In this document: piece after piece, positions 16,100 through 25,397 of the stretch | Layout of the letters: each line of letters begins with the position of its first letter | Position numbering within the stretch: position 1 is the first letter of the stretch | NCBI GenBank assembly: GCA_030247555.1 | Contig: JAOTSD010000046.1 | Location: 1-32,614 of the forward strand | DNA from: Siculibacillus sp. | GTDB taxonomy: Bacteria; Pseudomonadota; Alphaproteobacteria; Rhizobiales; Ancalomicrobiaceae | DNA length: 32,614 nucleotides | Reading direction: 5' to 3' | Position numbers and translations under genes: made by a program | Notes under the pieces: model-generated | What the model was told of the DNA's origin: nothing | Databases searched by the model: none | What the model saw: the letters and a program-made list of their open reading frames with translations, nothing else

Positions 16100-17734
16100 T
16101 CAGAGGTCGAGTTCCTTCTGAACTTCCGATGTCTCCCGCTTCGCCTTCTTGAAGACGGACGGGTCGATCCACGGCATGTGCGGCTGCTTGCCGTCGAAGA
16201 TCTCCTCGATGGTGAGGATCTGGATGCGGGCGAACTTGCCGTGCAGCGGGCTCTCGTAGAAGCCGGCGCTCGCGGCTTCCGTCTTCATCGGCCCGGTCGG
16301 CGGCTCGAGGGTGAGGAAGATGCCGATCTTCGCCTTCTCGCGCTCGATGGTGGCGATCAGATCGCGGATCATGGTGACGCCGACGTTGCCGCCGCCCTTG
16401 ACCGAGACCACCGCCTTCTCGGGCGCCTTGCCGTCCGGCTTGAACCAGATGTAGCCGTCGACGCCGCCGTCGGCGCCCTTCTTGCCGCCCTTGTAGGGCT
16501 GCGCCTCGATCGTCGACAGCGCCCACAGTTGGAACTGGTGCTTGTCGGCCGCCGCCAGCATCCGCGCCGCCTCGACGTCGCCCGGCACGCCCAGCACGTC
16601 GAAGGAGGCATAGGGAAAGGCGTCGATCAGCCGCCGGCGGATCAGGCCGATGGCGAGATGGGTGACGTCGATGCCGATCCACTTGCGCTTCAGCTTCTCC
16701 GCCGCATGCACCGTGGTGCCGCAGCCGCAGAACGGATCGAGCACCACGTCGCCCTCGTTCGACGAGGCGGCGATGATACGCTCGAGCAGCGCCAGGGGCT
16801 TCTGAGTGGGGTAGCCGAGGCGTTCTTGGGCCTGAGAGTTGATCGGAGGGATGTCGGTCCAGACTACACCCATCACGCCCCCTTCCATCTCATCGATATA
16901 TTTTTTAATTCTGGGTCGCTTATTCGTATCGTACTTTCCGTCTTTTGTTCTCGGATAGTAAATTCGATTCTCTGAATCCAATTTCTCCATTGTCTCCCGC
17001 TGGTATCTCCACCCCATGGGAGGCGATGGGAATCCTTTCCATTCATACATCATATTTGGGCGAGGATTCGGGCTAAGCATGTTATCAAGCATATATTTGC
17101 GCCCATCTCCATCGTCATATCTATATTTTTCACTCAAGTATTCTTCTGAGTATTTTTCTCTTGGGGTATTCCAGTTGAATGAGTTGGATTTTGTATAAAA
17201 TAATATTATATCAGAAACGCGGCTCCAAGTTTTACTATCAGAGTGAGTAGTCGTTCTCTTCCACGTTATTTCATTCCGAAAATTGTCCTTCCCGAACACC
17301 GCATCTAACAAGATCTTAAGATAGTGGCTCGCCGTCGGGTCGCAGTGGAGATAGAGGCTGCCGGTCGGCTTCAGCACCCGGTGCAGTTCGATCAGCCTGA
17401 CCGCCATCATCGCCAGATAGGCCATCATGTCGTTCTCGCCGAGGAACGAGCGCATCGCGCGCAGCATCTCGGCGGCGTCGGAGTGGCCCGAACTCATCAC
17501 CTCGTCGAAAGCCCGCTCCGCCGTCTCGTTCCAGTGCCAGGTGTCGTCGAAGGCCTCGATCTGCGCCCGGCTCGCCTCACCGCCCGGCGCCTTGAACAGC
17601 ACGTTGTAGGTGGCGTTCGAATTGAACGGCGGATCGAGATAGACGAGATCGACGCTGGCGTCGGCGACGTGGTCGCGCAGCACCACCAGATTGTCGCCGT
17701 ACCACAGGTGGCTCGCCGCCCCCTTGCCCGCCAT
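16100..17734 (-). CDS. DNA methyltransferase (beta-class N4/N6) fused to an Mrr-like C-terminal domain
   Basis: This 544-residue protein should methylate an exocyclic amino group of A or C in a specific sequence. Catalytic motif IV DPPF is at 34-37 and the SAM loop DPFCGCGTT at 333-341, an order that marks the beta class, with the target-recognition region between them. Residues about 400-520 look like a PD-(D/E)XK (Mrr-type) domain: GADGGVDGYIWF (420-431) supplies the Asp and VVSVKGG (442-448) the Lys. Ser stands where Glu or Gln is usual before x-Lys, so cleavage activity is uncertain. No separate restriction gene is adjacent. Residues about 141-285 are encoded by visibly AT-rich DNA unlike both ends. 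The ATG at 17732-17734 follows GGGAGAG; an in-frame ATG at 17773 is less likely. Self versus foreign DNA role is unknown. Confidence 0.88.
   Translation of the reverse strand: MAGKGAASHLWYGDNLVVLRDHVADASVDLVYLDPPFNSNATYNVLFKAPGGEASRAQIEAFDDTWHWNETAERAFDEVMSSGHSDAAEMLRAMRSFLGENDMMAYLAMMAVRLIELHRVLKPTGSLYLHCDPTASHYLKILLDAVFGKDNFRNEITWKRTTTHSDSKTWSRVSDIILFYTKSNSFNWNTPREKYSEEYLSEKYRYDDGDGRKYMLDNMLSPNPRPNMMYEWKGFPSPPMGWRYQRETMEKLDSENRIYYPRTKDGKYDTNKRPRIKKYIDEMEGGVMGVVWTDIPPINSQAQERLGYPTQKPLALLERIIAASSNEGDVVLDPFCGCGTTVHAAEKLKRKWIGIDVTHLAIGLIRRRLIDAFPYASFDVLGVPGDVEAARMLAAADKHQFQLWALSTIEAQPYKGGKKGADGGVDGYIWFKPDGKAPEKAVVSVKGGGNVGVTMIRDLIATIEREKAKIGIFLTLEPPTGPMKTEAASAGFYESPLHGKFARIQILTIEEIFDGKQPHMPWIDPSVFKKAKRETSEVQKELDL
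16879..17314 (-). other. AT-rich target-recognition segment inside the methyltransferase gene
   Basis: Bases 17101-17220 contain 39 G+C in 120 (32.5%), against 36 in 60 for 17581-17640 in the same gene. The borders are approximate. The segment encodes roughly residues 141-285, between the catalytic motifs and the SAM loop, where beta-class enzymes carry the sequence-recognition domain. The reading frame is kept throughout, so this reads as an in-frame domain replacement. Confidence 0.8.
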
Positions 17735-17952
17735 GCCGCTCTCCCGTTCCGCGCGATTCTCGTCTCGCCACACGCCCGTGGCTCGATCCTATCCGCCCTC
17801 CCCTCCCGGGTCGAGTATCCGCCATCCTCCGAAGGCAAGGGTTGGCGCTTCTCGCACTCGCGTGATATGGACCCCGCGACATTTGAACGCTCCCGGTCGA
17901 TCGACCGGCCCGCGCCCGGGCCGGGCCGTGGGGCGCCAGCGAGGACGCACAG

Positions 17953-19173
17953 ATGGCGAAGATCAAGGTGGCGAACCCGGTCGTCGATCTCGACGGCGAC
18001 GAGATGACCCGCATCATCTGGCAGCTGATCAAGGACAAGCTGATCCTGCCCTACCTCGATCTCGAGATCGAATATTACGACCTCTCGGTCGAGAACCGCG
18101 ACGCCACCAACGATCAGGTCACGATCGACGCCGCCCACGCCATCAAGAAGCACGGCGTCGGCATCAAGTGCGCCACCATCACGCCGGACGAGGCCCGCGT
18201 GAAGGAGTTCGGCCTCAAGGAGATGTGGAAGTCGCCGAACGGCACCATCCGCAACATCCTCGGCGGCGTCATCTTCCGCGAGCCGATCATCTGCCGGAAC
18301 GTGCCGCGCCTCGTCCCCGGCTGGACCCAGCCGATCGTCGTCGGCCGTCATGCCTTCGGCGACCAGTACAAGGCGACCGACTTCAAGTTCCCCGGAAAGG
18401 GCACGCTGTCGATCAAGTTCGTCGGTGAAGACGGCGCCGTGATCGAGAAGGAAGTGTTCAAGGCCCCCGGCGCCGGCGTCGCCATGGCGATGTACAACCT
18501 CGACGAGTCGATCCGCGACTTCGCCCGCGCCTCGATGATGTACGGCCTGATGCGCAAGTGGCCGGTGTATCTGTCGACCAAGAACACCATCCTCAAGGCC
18601 TACGACGGCCGCTTCAAGGACATCTTCGAAGAAATCTACCAGACCGAGTTCAAGGCGCAGTTCGACGCCGCCGGCATCACCTACGAGCATCGCCTGATCG
18701 ACGACATGGTCGCCTCGGCGCTCAAGTGGTCGGGCGGCTACGTCTGGGCCTGCAAGAACTACGACGGCGACGTCCAGTCCGACACCGTGGCGCAGGGCTT
18801 CGGCTCGCTCGGCCTGATGACCTCGGTGCTGCTCACCCCCGACGGCAAGACCGTCGAGGCCGAGGCCGCCCACGGCACCGTCACCCGCCACTATCGCCAG
18901 CACCAGAAGGGTCAGGAGACCTCGACCAACTCGATCGCGTCGATCTTCGCCTGGACCCGTGGTCTCGCCCACCGCGCCAAGCTCGACGACAACGCGCTCC
19001 TCGCCAAGTTCGCCGACACGCTGGAGCGCGTCTGCGTCGAGACCGTCGAGGCCGGCTTCATGACCAAGGACCTCGCCCTCCTCGTCGGCGCCGAGCAGAA
19101 GTGGCTGTCGACCACCGGCTTCCTCGAGAAAGTCGCCCAGAACATGGAAGCCGAGATGGCCACCTGGGGCTGA
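17953..19173 (+). CDS. icd: NADP-dependent isocitrate dehydrogenase, homodimeric eukaryote-like type
   Basis: This 406-residue TCA-cycle enzyme oxidatively decarboxylates isocitrate to 2-oxoglutarate and makes NADPH. It begins [20 protein letters not shown], with the substrate-binding segment [13 protein letters not shown] (about 93-105) and the metal-binding YDGDVQSD region. The NADP-contacting [18 protein letters not shown] is at about 299-316. This is the type II (mitochondrial-like) family found in alphaproteobacteria, not the E. coli Icd type. GAGGA about eight bases before the ATG supports the start. It is divergent from the methyltransferase gene and followed by a strong terminator, so it is probably a single-gene transcript. 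Confidence 0.98.
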   Translation: MAKIKVANPVVDLDGDEMTRIIWQLIKDKLILPYLDLEIEYYDLSVENRDATNDQVTIDAAHAIKKHGVGIKCATITPDEARVKEFGLKEMWKSPNGTIRNILGGVIFREPIICRNVPRLVPGWTQPIVVGRHAFGDQYKATDFKFPGKGTLSIKFVGEDGAVIEKEVFKAPGAGVAMAMYNLDESIRDFARASMMYGLMRKWPVYLSTKNTILKAYDGRFKDIFEEIYQTEFKAQFDAAGITYEHRLIDDMVASALKWSGGYVWACKNYDGDVQSDTVAQGFGSLGLMTSVLLTPDGKTVEAEAAHGTVTRHYRQHQKGQETSTNSIASIFAWTRGLAHRAKLDDNALLAKFADTLERVCVETVEAGFMTKDLALLVGAEQKWLSTTGFLEKVAQNMEAEMATWG

Positions 19174-19209
19174 GCCGCCTCGGGCCGATCGCCTTCGACG
19201 AACCATCGC

Positions 19210-19235
19210 ACCCCCCGGAGCCCGCTCCGGGGGGT
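19210..19235 (+). terminator. Intrinsic terminator after icd
   Basis: Eleven-base perfect arms ACCCCCCGGAG / CTCCGGGGGGT with a CCCG loop lie 36 bases after the icd stop, followed by CTTCGTTTCGG. The tail matches the style of the other terminators in the window. Confidence 0.88.
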
Positions 19236-19373
19236 CTTCGTTTCGGAGGGGACGGCCCCCGTCCGGACGCCATCCTCCGCACCACCCTCCCCTTTCGCAG
19301 CCCTTGCCGGGCGCATCGGCCTGACACACTCTGCCGCGAGAAGAAGAACCGTCGTGTCGGGGGGAGTGCGGAG

Positions 19374-21023
19374 ATGGAGACCGGAGCGATCATGGCGGAC
19401 GCGGCATCGCCGCGGGTCGAAGCGTTCCGCCAGATCGTCATCTGGCCCCTGCAGTTGATGTCATCCGGTGGCGATCGTGCCCCTTGGGAGGCGCTGCTCG
19501 CCGAGGACGACGGCCGGCGCTGGACCGAACTCGACGACGACTTCCCCGAGGACCCGCGCAACTACCAGGAACGGCACTATCGCGAGTTCGTCGCTTTTCT
19601 GCCCCACGTCCAGCGCTTCCTCTACGGCGAGCGCGCCTCGCGCACCGGCCGCACCACCTATGGCGACAGCCCGATCCGCATCTTCCGTCGCACCGACGCC
19701 TCCGCGGTCCGGTTGCACCGCAGCGGCGGACGCGCGCCGCTGACGCTCGGCGTCGTCCACGTCGACCTCTATTTCTTCTACGACGTCGACGTCGTCATCC
19801 TGGTGGTGGAGATCGAGGGATCCGCCCTCGCCCTGCCCGAGGTGCAGGAGGTCGTCCATCGTTTCGGCCGCGCCTACCCGGCCGGCTGGGAATCCGACGG
19901 CGCGCCCACCAACTGCTTCGACAAGGTCGAATGGCTCGGTGCGGACGGCACCGTCCTCGCCGCCTCCGACTACGAGGCGCGCGACAAGTTCATGGCTTCG
20001 GTCTGCCGCCACCAGACCACCGCCATCTCCGCCCACTGGGAACACCTGCTCGAGCCGATGTCGCCCAACCAGAGCGAGGCCCGCGGGCGGGCGCGTTATC
20101 GCCAACTCGAATTCCATCGCATGCCGATCATGGTCTGGCTCGCACTCGACGATCCGCGTCGCCTGACCCGCGCCGATCACATGCGCCTCGCCTTCGCCGG
20201 CGCCCCCGGCGAGCCCGAACGCCCCCCCTATTCGGAGCCGTTCCTCGCCGATTTCGAGAAGCTCTATTGCTACGACCGCTTCCACGAGCCGTCCCGCGAC
20301 GGCTGGGTCGACACCCGGCTGATGTGCTCGGGCCAGGCCTTCGTCGCGGTCGGCGAGGCCGGTCGGCCGGTCTTCGACGACCCCGAGCGCGGCTTCCTCG
20401 CCCAGTTCCGCCACCAGATCTTCCTGACCGGTCTCGTCGCCCACTTCCATCGCGCCGCGCTGCTCATGCTCTCCGACCGGCTGGTCGCCACCATGAGCCG
20501 GCTCGACCCGTCGCGAAAGGAATCGGTCGGACGTTTCCGCCACGACATCCGCGCCACGCTCGAGACCTTCCTGCGCTTCACCCACCGCTACTATTTCTCG
20601 GAGATCTCCGATCAGGCGACAATCCGCGACATCTTCCGCCTGTGGTCCGGCCACCTCGGCACCGAGCGGCTCTATCAGGAGCTGAGCGCGGAGATCAACG
20701 ACATGGCGTCCTACCTCGAGACCGACCTGCTGCGCCGGCAGGCGGTCACCATCCTGCAGCTCACCGTGGTGACGCTGTTCAGCCAGATCGGCATGTTGGC
20801 GACCGGCTTCCTCGGCATGAACCTCTTCGGCTGGGCCGAGGCCGAGACTTCCGACAAGGTTCTGATCTTCCTCGCCGCTCTGGTCCCCTCGGCGCTGATC
20901 ACCTTCTACACCGTCTACAAGGCGCGCCGGCTGGCGAACTTCCTCGACGCTCTCGCGGATGAGCGCCGCAGTTGGAAGGGACGGCTCGAGGCCTTGTCGC
21001 AGGTGTGGAAATCGGAAGGGTGA
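19374..21023 (+). CDS. CorA-like (2-TM-GxN) membrane protein with long cytoplasmic domain
   Basis: This 549-residue protein ends with two closely spaced transmembrane helices (about 456-478 and 496-515). Between them is GFLGMN, with the GMN tripeptide at 481-483, the hallmark of CorA-type divalent-cation channels. A long soluble region of about 450 residues precedes it, longer than the roughly 240 of E. coli CorA. It contains HVDLYFFYDVDVVILVVEI at about 126-144 and a helix-rich stretch at 330-450 likely to form the stalk (VGRFRHDIRATLETFLRFTHRYYFSEIS). The family as a whole may transport Mg or other cations, but transport here is inferred. The ATG at 19374 follows GGGGAG; an ATG at 19392 is an alternative. 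It is convergent with the ion-channel gene. Confidence 0.82.
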   Translation: METGAIMADAASPRVEAFRQIVIWPLQLMSSGGDRAPWEALLAEDDGRRWTELDDDFPEDPRNYQERHYREFVAFLPHVQRFLYGERASRTGRTTYGDSPIRIFRRTDASAVRLHRSGGRAPLTLGVVHVDLYFFYDVDVVILVVEIEGSALALPEVQEVVHRFGRAYPAGWESDGAPTNCFDKVEWLGADGTVLAASDYEARDKFMASVCRHQTTAISAHWEHLLEPMSPNQSEARGRARYRQLEFHRMPIMVWLALDDPRRLTRADHMRLAFAGAPGEPERPPYSEPFLADFEKLYCYDRFHEPSRDGWVDTRLMCSGQAFVAVGEAGRPVFDDPERGFLAQFRHQIFLTGLVAHFHRAALLMLSDRLVATMSRLDPSRKESVGRFRHDIRATLETFLRFTHRYYFSEISDQATIRDIFRLWSGHLGTERLYQELSAEINDMASYLETDLLRRQAVTILQLTVVTLFSQIGMLATGFLGMNLFGWAEAETSDKVLIFLAALVPSALITFYTVYKARRLANFLDALADERRSWKGRLEALSQVWKSEG

Positions 21024-21056
21024 GCCGACGCTCCCCACGGCTCGTCGCCCACCGGC

Positions 21057-21075
21057 GCCGCCGCTTCGGGGCGGC
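21057..21075. terminator. Weak hairpin between convergent genes
   Basis: Six-base arms GCCGCC / GGCGGC with a seven-base loop lie in the 99-base gap between the CorA-like gene and the channel gene. There is no clear T-run, so its action as a terminator is uncertain. Confidence 0.3.
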
Positions 21076-21122
21076 TCTCATACAGGAGGCTTCGGACGGG
21101 GCGCGGCCGCCCGCTCTCGGCC

Positions 21123-22361
21123 TCAGATCCATTCGTCCTGGCTCTCGCGGGTGTCGTCGATCTCTTCGATGGCGATGTCGCCGCGCGGCGTCACCGCTTC
21201 CCGCGCCACCCGTTCGCGGGCCACCGCGCGGATGTGGGCGGCGATGTCGCTCTTCTTCTGCATGAGGTAGTGGAGGTCCTCGGCGTCCAGCACCAAAAGG
21301 CGGCTGTGGCTGAGCGCCACCACGTCGGCCGACCTTCGGGCCTTGCGCAGAACCGCGATCTCACCGAAGAACTGCCCCTCTCCGAGCCGCAGTTTCTCCC
21401 GCGGCAGGTGGATCTCCACCGCACCCGCTGCGATGAAGTACATCGAATGGGCCGGATCACCGGCGGCGGTGACGATCGTGCCGGCATCCACCGTCTGGGC
21501 GCGCAAAAGGCGCATGACGTCGGCGATCTCGGAGGCCGAGAGTTCCGCGAACAACGGCACCCGCGCCACCATCGACCAAGTGACGACGAAGTCGCGGCTG
21601 TGGATCTCGCGAGCGAAGGCGGTGGCGATGATGCCCACCGGCAGTGCGAACATGCAGAAGCCGAAGAGCATCACCACGCCGGCGAGGGCCCGGCCCGCCG
21701 GGGTGACCGGCACCATGTCGCCGTAACCGACCGTGGTCAGCGTCGTCACCGCCCAGTACATGGCGAGCGGAATCGAACCGAACCGATCCGGCTGGATCTC
21801 ACCCTCGAACCAGTGCATCAGCGACGCCGCGGTGACGACGAGGCCGGCCATGATCACGCCCGAAGCGAAGAGCGCCCGTCGCTCCGACGCCACCGCGTTG
21901 ATCAGCGAACTCATGCCGGCGGAATAGCGCGCCAGCTTGAGGAAGCGCAGCAGGCGGAAGACAACCAGCACATTGACGTCGAAGACGCCGAAGGCGAAGC
22001 CGATCAGGGTCGGTGCCACCGCCATCAGATCGACGATCGCCCAAGGGGTCACCACATAGCGCAGCCGCGCACCGATCCGCCCATGGCGCTTCAGCGGCAC
22101 GTGCTCGTCGGAGACCCAGACCCTCAGCAGGTACTCGATGGCGAAGATCGCGACCGTGCCGATCTCGAAGGCGAGGAAGAGCTCACCGTAGCTCTTCCGA
22201 TAACCCGGCACCGTCTCCATCACCACGGCCAGGAGATTGACGACGATCAGCAGCACGATCGCCCGATCGACGATCATCGCCGTGCGATCGCCGAGTGGCG
22301 ACACCTCGAGAATCTCGAAGATCCGGCGTTTCCACGCCCGGTATCTCGAAGTGGCCGCCAT
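21123..22361 (-). CDS. Cyclic-nucleotide-gated potassium channel, MlotiK1-like
   Basis: This 412-residue six-helix channel has a C-terminal cyclic-nucleotide-binding domain. The voltage-sensor-like helices S1-S4 are at about 30-160, including FRLLRFLKLARYSAGMS near S4. The pore helix and K+ selectivity filter TTVGYGDMVP are at about 206-217, and the inner helix GVVMLFGFCMFALPVGIIATAF follows. The cNMP-binding domain (about 280-385) includes GQFFGEIAVLRKARRSADVVA, the phosphate-binding cassette. It should carry K+ across the inner membrane in response to cAMP or cGMP. The start ATG lies 40 bases after the alaS stop on the same strand, so co-transcription is likely. The frame continues upstream into alaS but those residues are low-complexity and rejected. 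Confidence 0.92.
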   Translation of the reverse strand: MAATSRYRAWKRRIFEILEVSPLGDRTAMIVDRAIVLLIVVNLLAVVMETVPGYRKSYGELFLAFEIGTVAIFAIEYLLRVWVSDEHVPLKRHGRIGARLRYVVTPWAIVDLMAVAPTLIGFAFGVFDVNVLVVFRLLRFLKLARYSAGMSSLINAVASERRALFASGVIMAGLVVTAASLMHWFEGEIQPDRFGSIPLAMYWAVTTLTTVGYGDMVPVTPAGRALAGVVMLFGFCMFALPVGIIATAFAREIHSRDFVVTWSMVARVPLFAELSASEIADVMRLLRAQTVDAGTIVTAAGDPAHSMYFIAAGAVEIHLPREKLRLGEGQFFGEIAVLRKARRSADVVALSHSRLLVLDAEDLHYLMQKKSDIAAHIRAVARERVAREAVTPRGDIAIEEIDDTRESQDEWI

Positions 22362-22401
22362 TCTCGCCCGTCCTTCCCTCGTCCGGGGTCGGCCTCGGCG
22401 A

Positions 22402-25101
22402 TCAGGCGCCGACCACCTGCCGGATCTTCTCGGCGATCGCCTCGATCGCCGCTTCCGCCTTCGATCCGTCCGGCCCGCCGCCCTGAGCCATGTCCGGCCG
22501 GCCACCGCCGCCCTTGCCGCCCATGACCTCGGCGGCGATCCGAACGAGCTCGACCGCGTTGATCGAGCCCGCCGCGTCCGGAGTCACGCCGACCACGATA
22601 CTGCTCGCCTTGCCGTCGTCGGCGCGGCCGATCAGCGCGACCACCCGATTGTCGAATCCGCCGCGCGCCTCGTCGACGAGGCTCTTGAGATCCTTGGGCG
22701 CGACGCCCGAGACGATGCGCGGCACGAAATGGATCGCCCCGATGGCGCGGGCATCGTCGCCCCCGCCGCCCGAGCCGCCACCCATGGCGAGCTTCTTCTT
22801 GGCCTCGCCGAGCTCGCGCTCGAGCTTGCGCCGCTCCTCCGAGATGGTCTCGACGCGCGAGACCACGTCGGACTGCTGAACCCGCAGCGTCGCGGCGAGA
22901 TCGCGAACCCGCCGGTCCTGCTCGACGAGGTGACGCCGGGCGCCACGCGCCGTCAGCGCCTCGAGCCGCCGCACGCCGGCCGCCACCGCGCTCTCCATGA
23001 CGATGGAGACGAGGCCGATGTCGCCGGTACGCGCCACATGGGTACCGCCGCACAATTCGACCGAGAAGCTCCGCCCGGCGCGATTGCCGTCGCTCTGTCG
23101 CCCCATGGCGACCACTCGGACCTCCTCGCCGTACTTTTCGCCGAAGAGCGCCTTCGCCCCGGACGCCTGGGCGTCGTCGATGGTCATCAACCGGGTCGAG
23201 ACCACGGTGTTCTGCAGCACGACGTCGTTGGCGATCTCCTCGACTCGCGACAGTTCCTCCGCCGAAATCGGCTTCGGGTGGGAGAAGTCGAAACGCAGGC
23301 GATCGGGCGTCACCAGCGAACCCTTCTGCGCCACGTGCTCGCCGAGCACCTCGCGCAGCGCCTCGTGCAGGATGTGGGTCGCCGAATGGTTGGCGCGGAT
23401 CGCCGAACGCCGCTCGCCGTCGACAGAGAGCTTCACCGCGGCACCGACCGCGATCGGCCCGGCTTCGACGACGCCGATGTGGACGAAGAGACCCTCGCCT
23501 TCCTTGCGCGTGTCGGTGACACGGAAGCGGAAGCCGTCACCGACGATGGCGCCGGTGTCGCCGACCTGACCACCCGATTCCGCATAGAACGGAGTCTGGT
23601 TGACGACGACCGCCGCCTCTTCTCCGGCGTCCAGCGAAGCCACCTCCGCCCCGTCGCGGACGAGGGCGACGATCGTGCCCTCCGCCTCTTCCGTGTCGTA
23701 GCCGAGGAACTCGCTCGCCCCGACCTTCTCCTTGATCGCGAACCACACGGCGGCCGACGCCGCCTCGCCCGATCCGGCCCAGGAGGCGCGCGCTTCGGCG
23801 CGCTGGCGCGCCATCGCGTCCTGGAAGCCGTCGAGATTGACGTTGATGCCGCGCCGGCGCAGCGCGTCCTGCGTCAGGTCGAGCGGGAAACCGTAGGTGT
23901 CGTAGAGCTTGAACGCGGTCTCGCCGTCGAGCATGTCGCCCTCGCCCATGCCGGCGGTCGCCTCGTCGAGCAACCCCAGGCCACGCTCGAGCGTCCGCCG
24001 GAAGCGCTTCTCCTCGAGTTCGAGCGTCTCGCTGATCAACGCCTCGGCGCGCCCGAGCTCGGGATAGGCCCGTCCCATCTCTCCGACCAGCGAGGGCACC
24101 AGACGCCACATCAGCGGATCGAGGGCGCCGAGCAGGTGCGCATGGCGCATGCCGCGGCGCATGATGCGGCGCAGAACGTAGCCACGCCCCTCGTTCGACG
24201 GCAACACCCCGTCGGCGATGAGGAAGGAAGCCGCACGCAGATGGTCGGCGATCACCCGATGGCTCGCTCGCGCATCGCCCTCCGCCGCAACCCCGGTCAA
24301 CTCCACCGAGGCGCGGATCAACGCCTGGAAGAGATCGATGTCGTAGTTGTCGTGGACGCCCTGCAGCACCGCTGCGACACGCTCGAGCCCCATGCCGGTG
24401 TCGATCGACGGCCGGGGAAGGCGGGAACGCGAGCCGTCCGAGAACTGCTCGTACTGCATGAAGACGAGATTCCAGATCTCGATGAAGCGGTCTCCGTCCT
24501 GCTCGAGCGAACCCGGTGGACCACCCCAGATGTGCTCTCCGTGATCGAAGAAGATCTCCGAGCAGGGGCCGCAGGGGCCGGTGTCGCCCATCTGCCAGAA
24601 ATTGTCCGAGGTCGGGATGCGGATGATCTTGCGCTCGGAGAGCCCGCCGATGCGCTTCCACAGATCGAAGGCCTCGTCGTCCTCCGAATAGACGGTTACG
24701 AGCAGGCGCTTGGGATCGAGGCCGAATTCCTTGGTGACGAGATTCCAGGCGAGCTCGATCGCCCGGTCCTTGAAATAGTCGCCGAAGGAGAAGTTCCCCA
24801 GCATCTCGAAGAAGGTGTGATGGCGCGCGGTGTAGCCGACGTTGTCGAGGTCGTTGTGCTTACCGCCCGCCCGCACGCACTTCTGCGCGGTCGTCGCGGT
24901 CGAATAGTCGCGCCTCTCCATCCCGGTGAACAGGTTCTTGAACTGAACCATGCCGGAATTGGCGAACATGAGAGTGGGATCGTTGCGCGGCACCAGCGGG
25001 CTCGAGGCGACGACTTCGTGCCCGTTCTTGGCGAAATAGTCGAGGAACGTCGCGCGGATCTCGTTGACGCCACTCAGATTGCTGCTCGAACCTCTCGCCA
25101 T
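22402..25101 (-). CDS. alaS: Alanyl-tRNA synthetase
   Basis: This 899-residue class II synthetase charges tRNA-Ala. The N-terminal part has motif 1-like [21 protein letters not shown] and the [20 protein letters not shown] segment. The editing domain zinc residues are HSATH (near 570) and CGGTH (near 683), which clear Ser- and Gly-tRNA-Ala. A coiled coil follows ([18 protein letters not shown]), then the C-Ala domain to the end. The Gly-rich GGGSGGGG before the C-Ala domain is a linker. The length is usual (about 880). The ATG at 25099-25101 gives [23 protein letters not shown]. The long open frame on toward recA is a GC-codon artefact. recA lies upstream on the same strand, about 297 bases away with a hairpin between. 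Confidence 0.98.
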   Translation of the reverse strand: MARGSSSNLSGVNEIRATFLDYFAKNGHEVVASSPLVPRNDPTLMFANSGMVQFKNLFTGMERRDYSTATTAQKCVRAGGKHNDLDNVGYTARHHTFFEMLGNFSFGDYFKDRAIELAWNLVTKEFGLDPKRLLVTVYSEDDEAFDLWKRIGGLSERKIIRIPTSDNFWQMGDTGPCGPCSEIFFDHGEHIWGGPPGSLEQDGDRFIEIWNLVFMQYEQFSDGSRSRLPRPSIDTGMGLERVAAVLQGVHDNYDIDLFQALIRASVELTGVAAEGDARASHRVIADHLRAASFLIADGVLPSNEGRGYVLRRIMRRGMRHAHLLGALDPLMWRLVPSLVGEMGRAYPELGRAEALISETLELEEKRFRRTLERGLGLLDEATAGMGEGDMLDGETAFKLYDTYGFPLDLTQDALRRRGINVNLDGFQDAMARQRAEARASWAGSGEAASAAVWFAIKEKVGASEFLGYDTEEAEGTIVALVRDGAEVASLDAGEEAAVVVNQTPFYAESGGQVGDTGAIVGDGFRFRVTDTRKEGEGLFVHIGVVEAGPIAVGAAVKLSVDGERRSAIRANHSATHILHEALREVLGEHVAQKGSLVTPDRLRFDFSHPKPISAEELSRVEEIANDVVLQNTVVSTRLMTIDDAQASGAKALFGEKYGEEVRVVAMGRQSDGNRAGRSFSVELCGGTHVARTGDIGLVSIVMESAVAAGVRRLEALTARGARRHLVEQDRRVRDLAATLRVQQSDVVSRVETISEERRKLERELGEAKKKLAMGGGSGGGGDDARAIGAIHFVPRIVSGVAPKDLKSLVDEARGGFDNRVVALIGRADDGKASSIVVGVTPDAAGSINAVELVRIAAEVMGGKGGGGRPDMAQGGGPDGSKAEAAIEAIAEKIRQVVGA

Positions 25102-25302
25102 GTTGCTCGGACCTCTCGTGGAATTCGGCTCGGTGGTTTTATCGAGCGTTCCGCTCCCTGTCCACGAAAAGCGCGGCCCCTGCGGCGCGCTCGCGCGATC
25201 ACCCGCCGCCGCTCCACCGGCCATTCGAACGCCGGTCGCACCGGCCCGATCCTCCACGCCCTTCGAAACGTCGCCCCACGGTAACCGCCGCCGAAACGCG
25301 AA

Positions 25303-25322
25303 ACGGCGGGTCACCCCGCCGT
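25303..25322 (-). terminator. Hairpin between recA and alaS, likely recA terminator
   Basis: Eight-base arms ACGGCGGG / CCCGCCGT with a four-base loop lie about 76 bases beyond the recA stop on the minus strand. It is followed by TTCGCGTTTCGG, matching the TTCG/TTTCGG tails of other terminators here. It would separate recA from alaS. Confidence 0.65.
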
Positions 25323-25397
25323 CCGCTTCGGATCGTCTCCGAAATCGCCGCTTCGCCCCGACGCGCCGGATCCACGGCCCGGAGAGACGCCCCGGGA

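Noticed and set aside
22237-25284. 1015-codon plus-strand open frame opposite alaS and the channel gene
   Set aside because: Low-complexity translation with no family motif; the minus strand encodes complete AlaRS and channel proteins.
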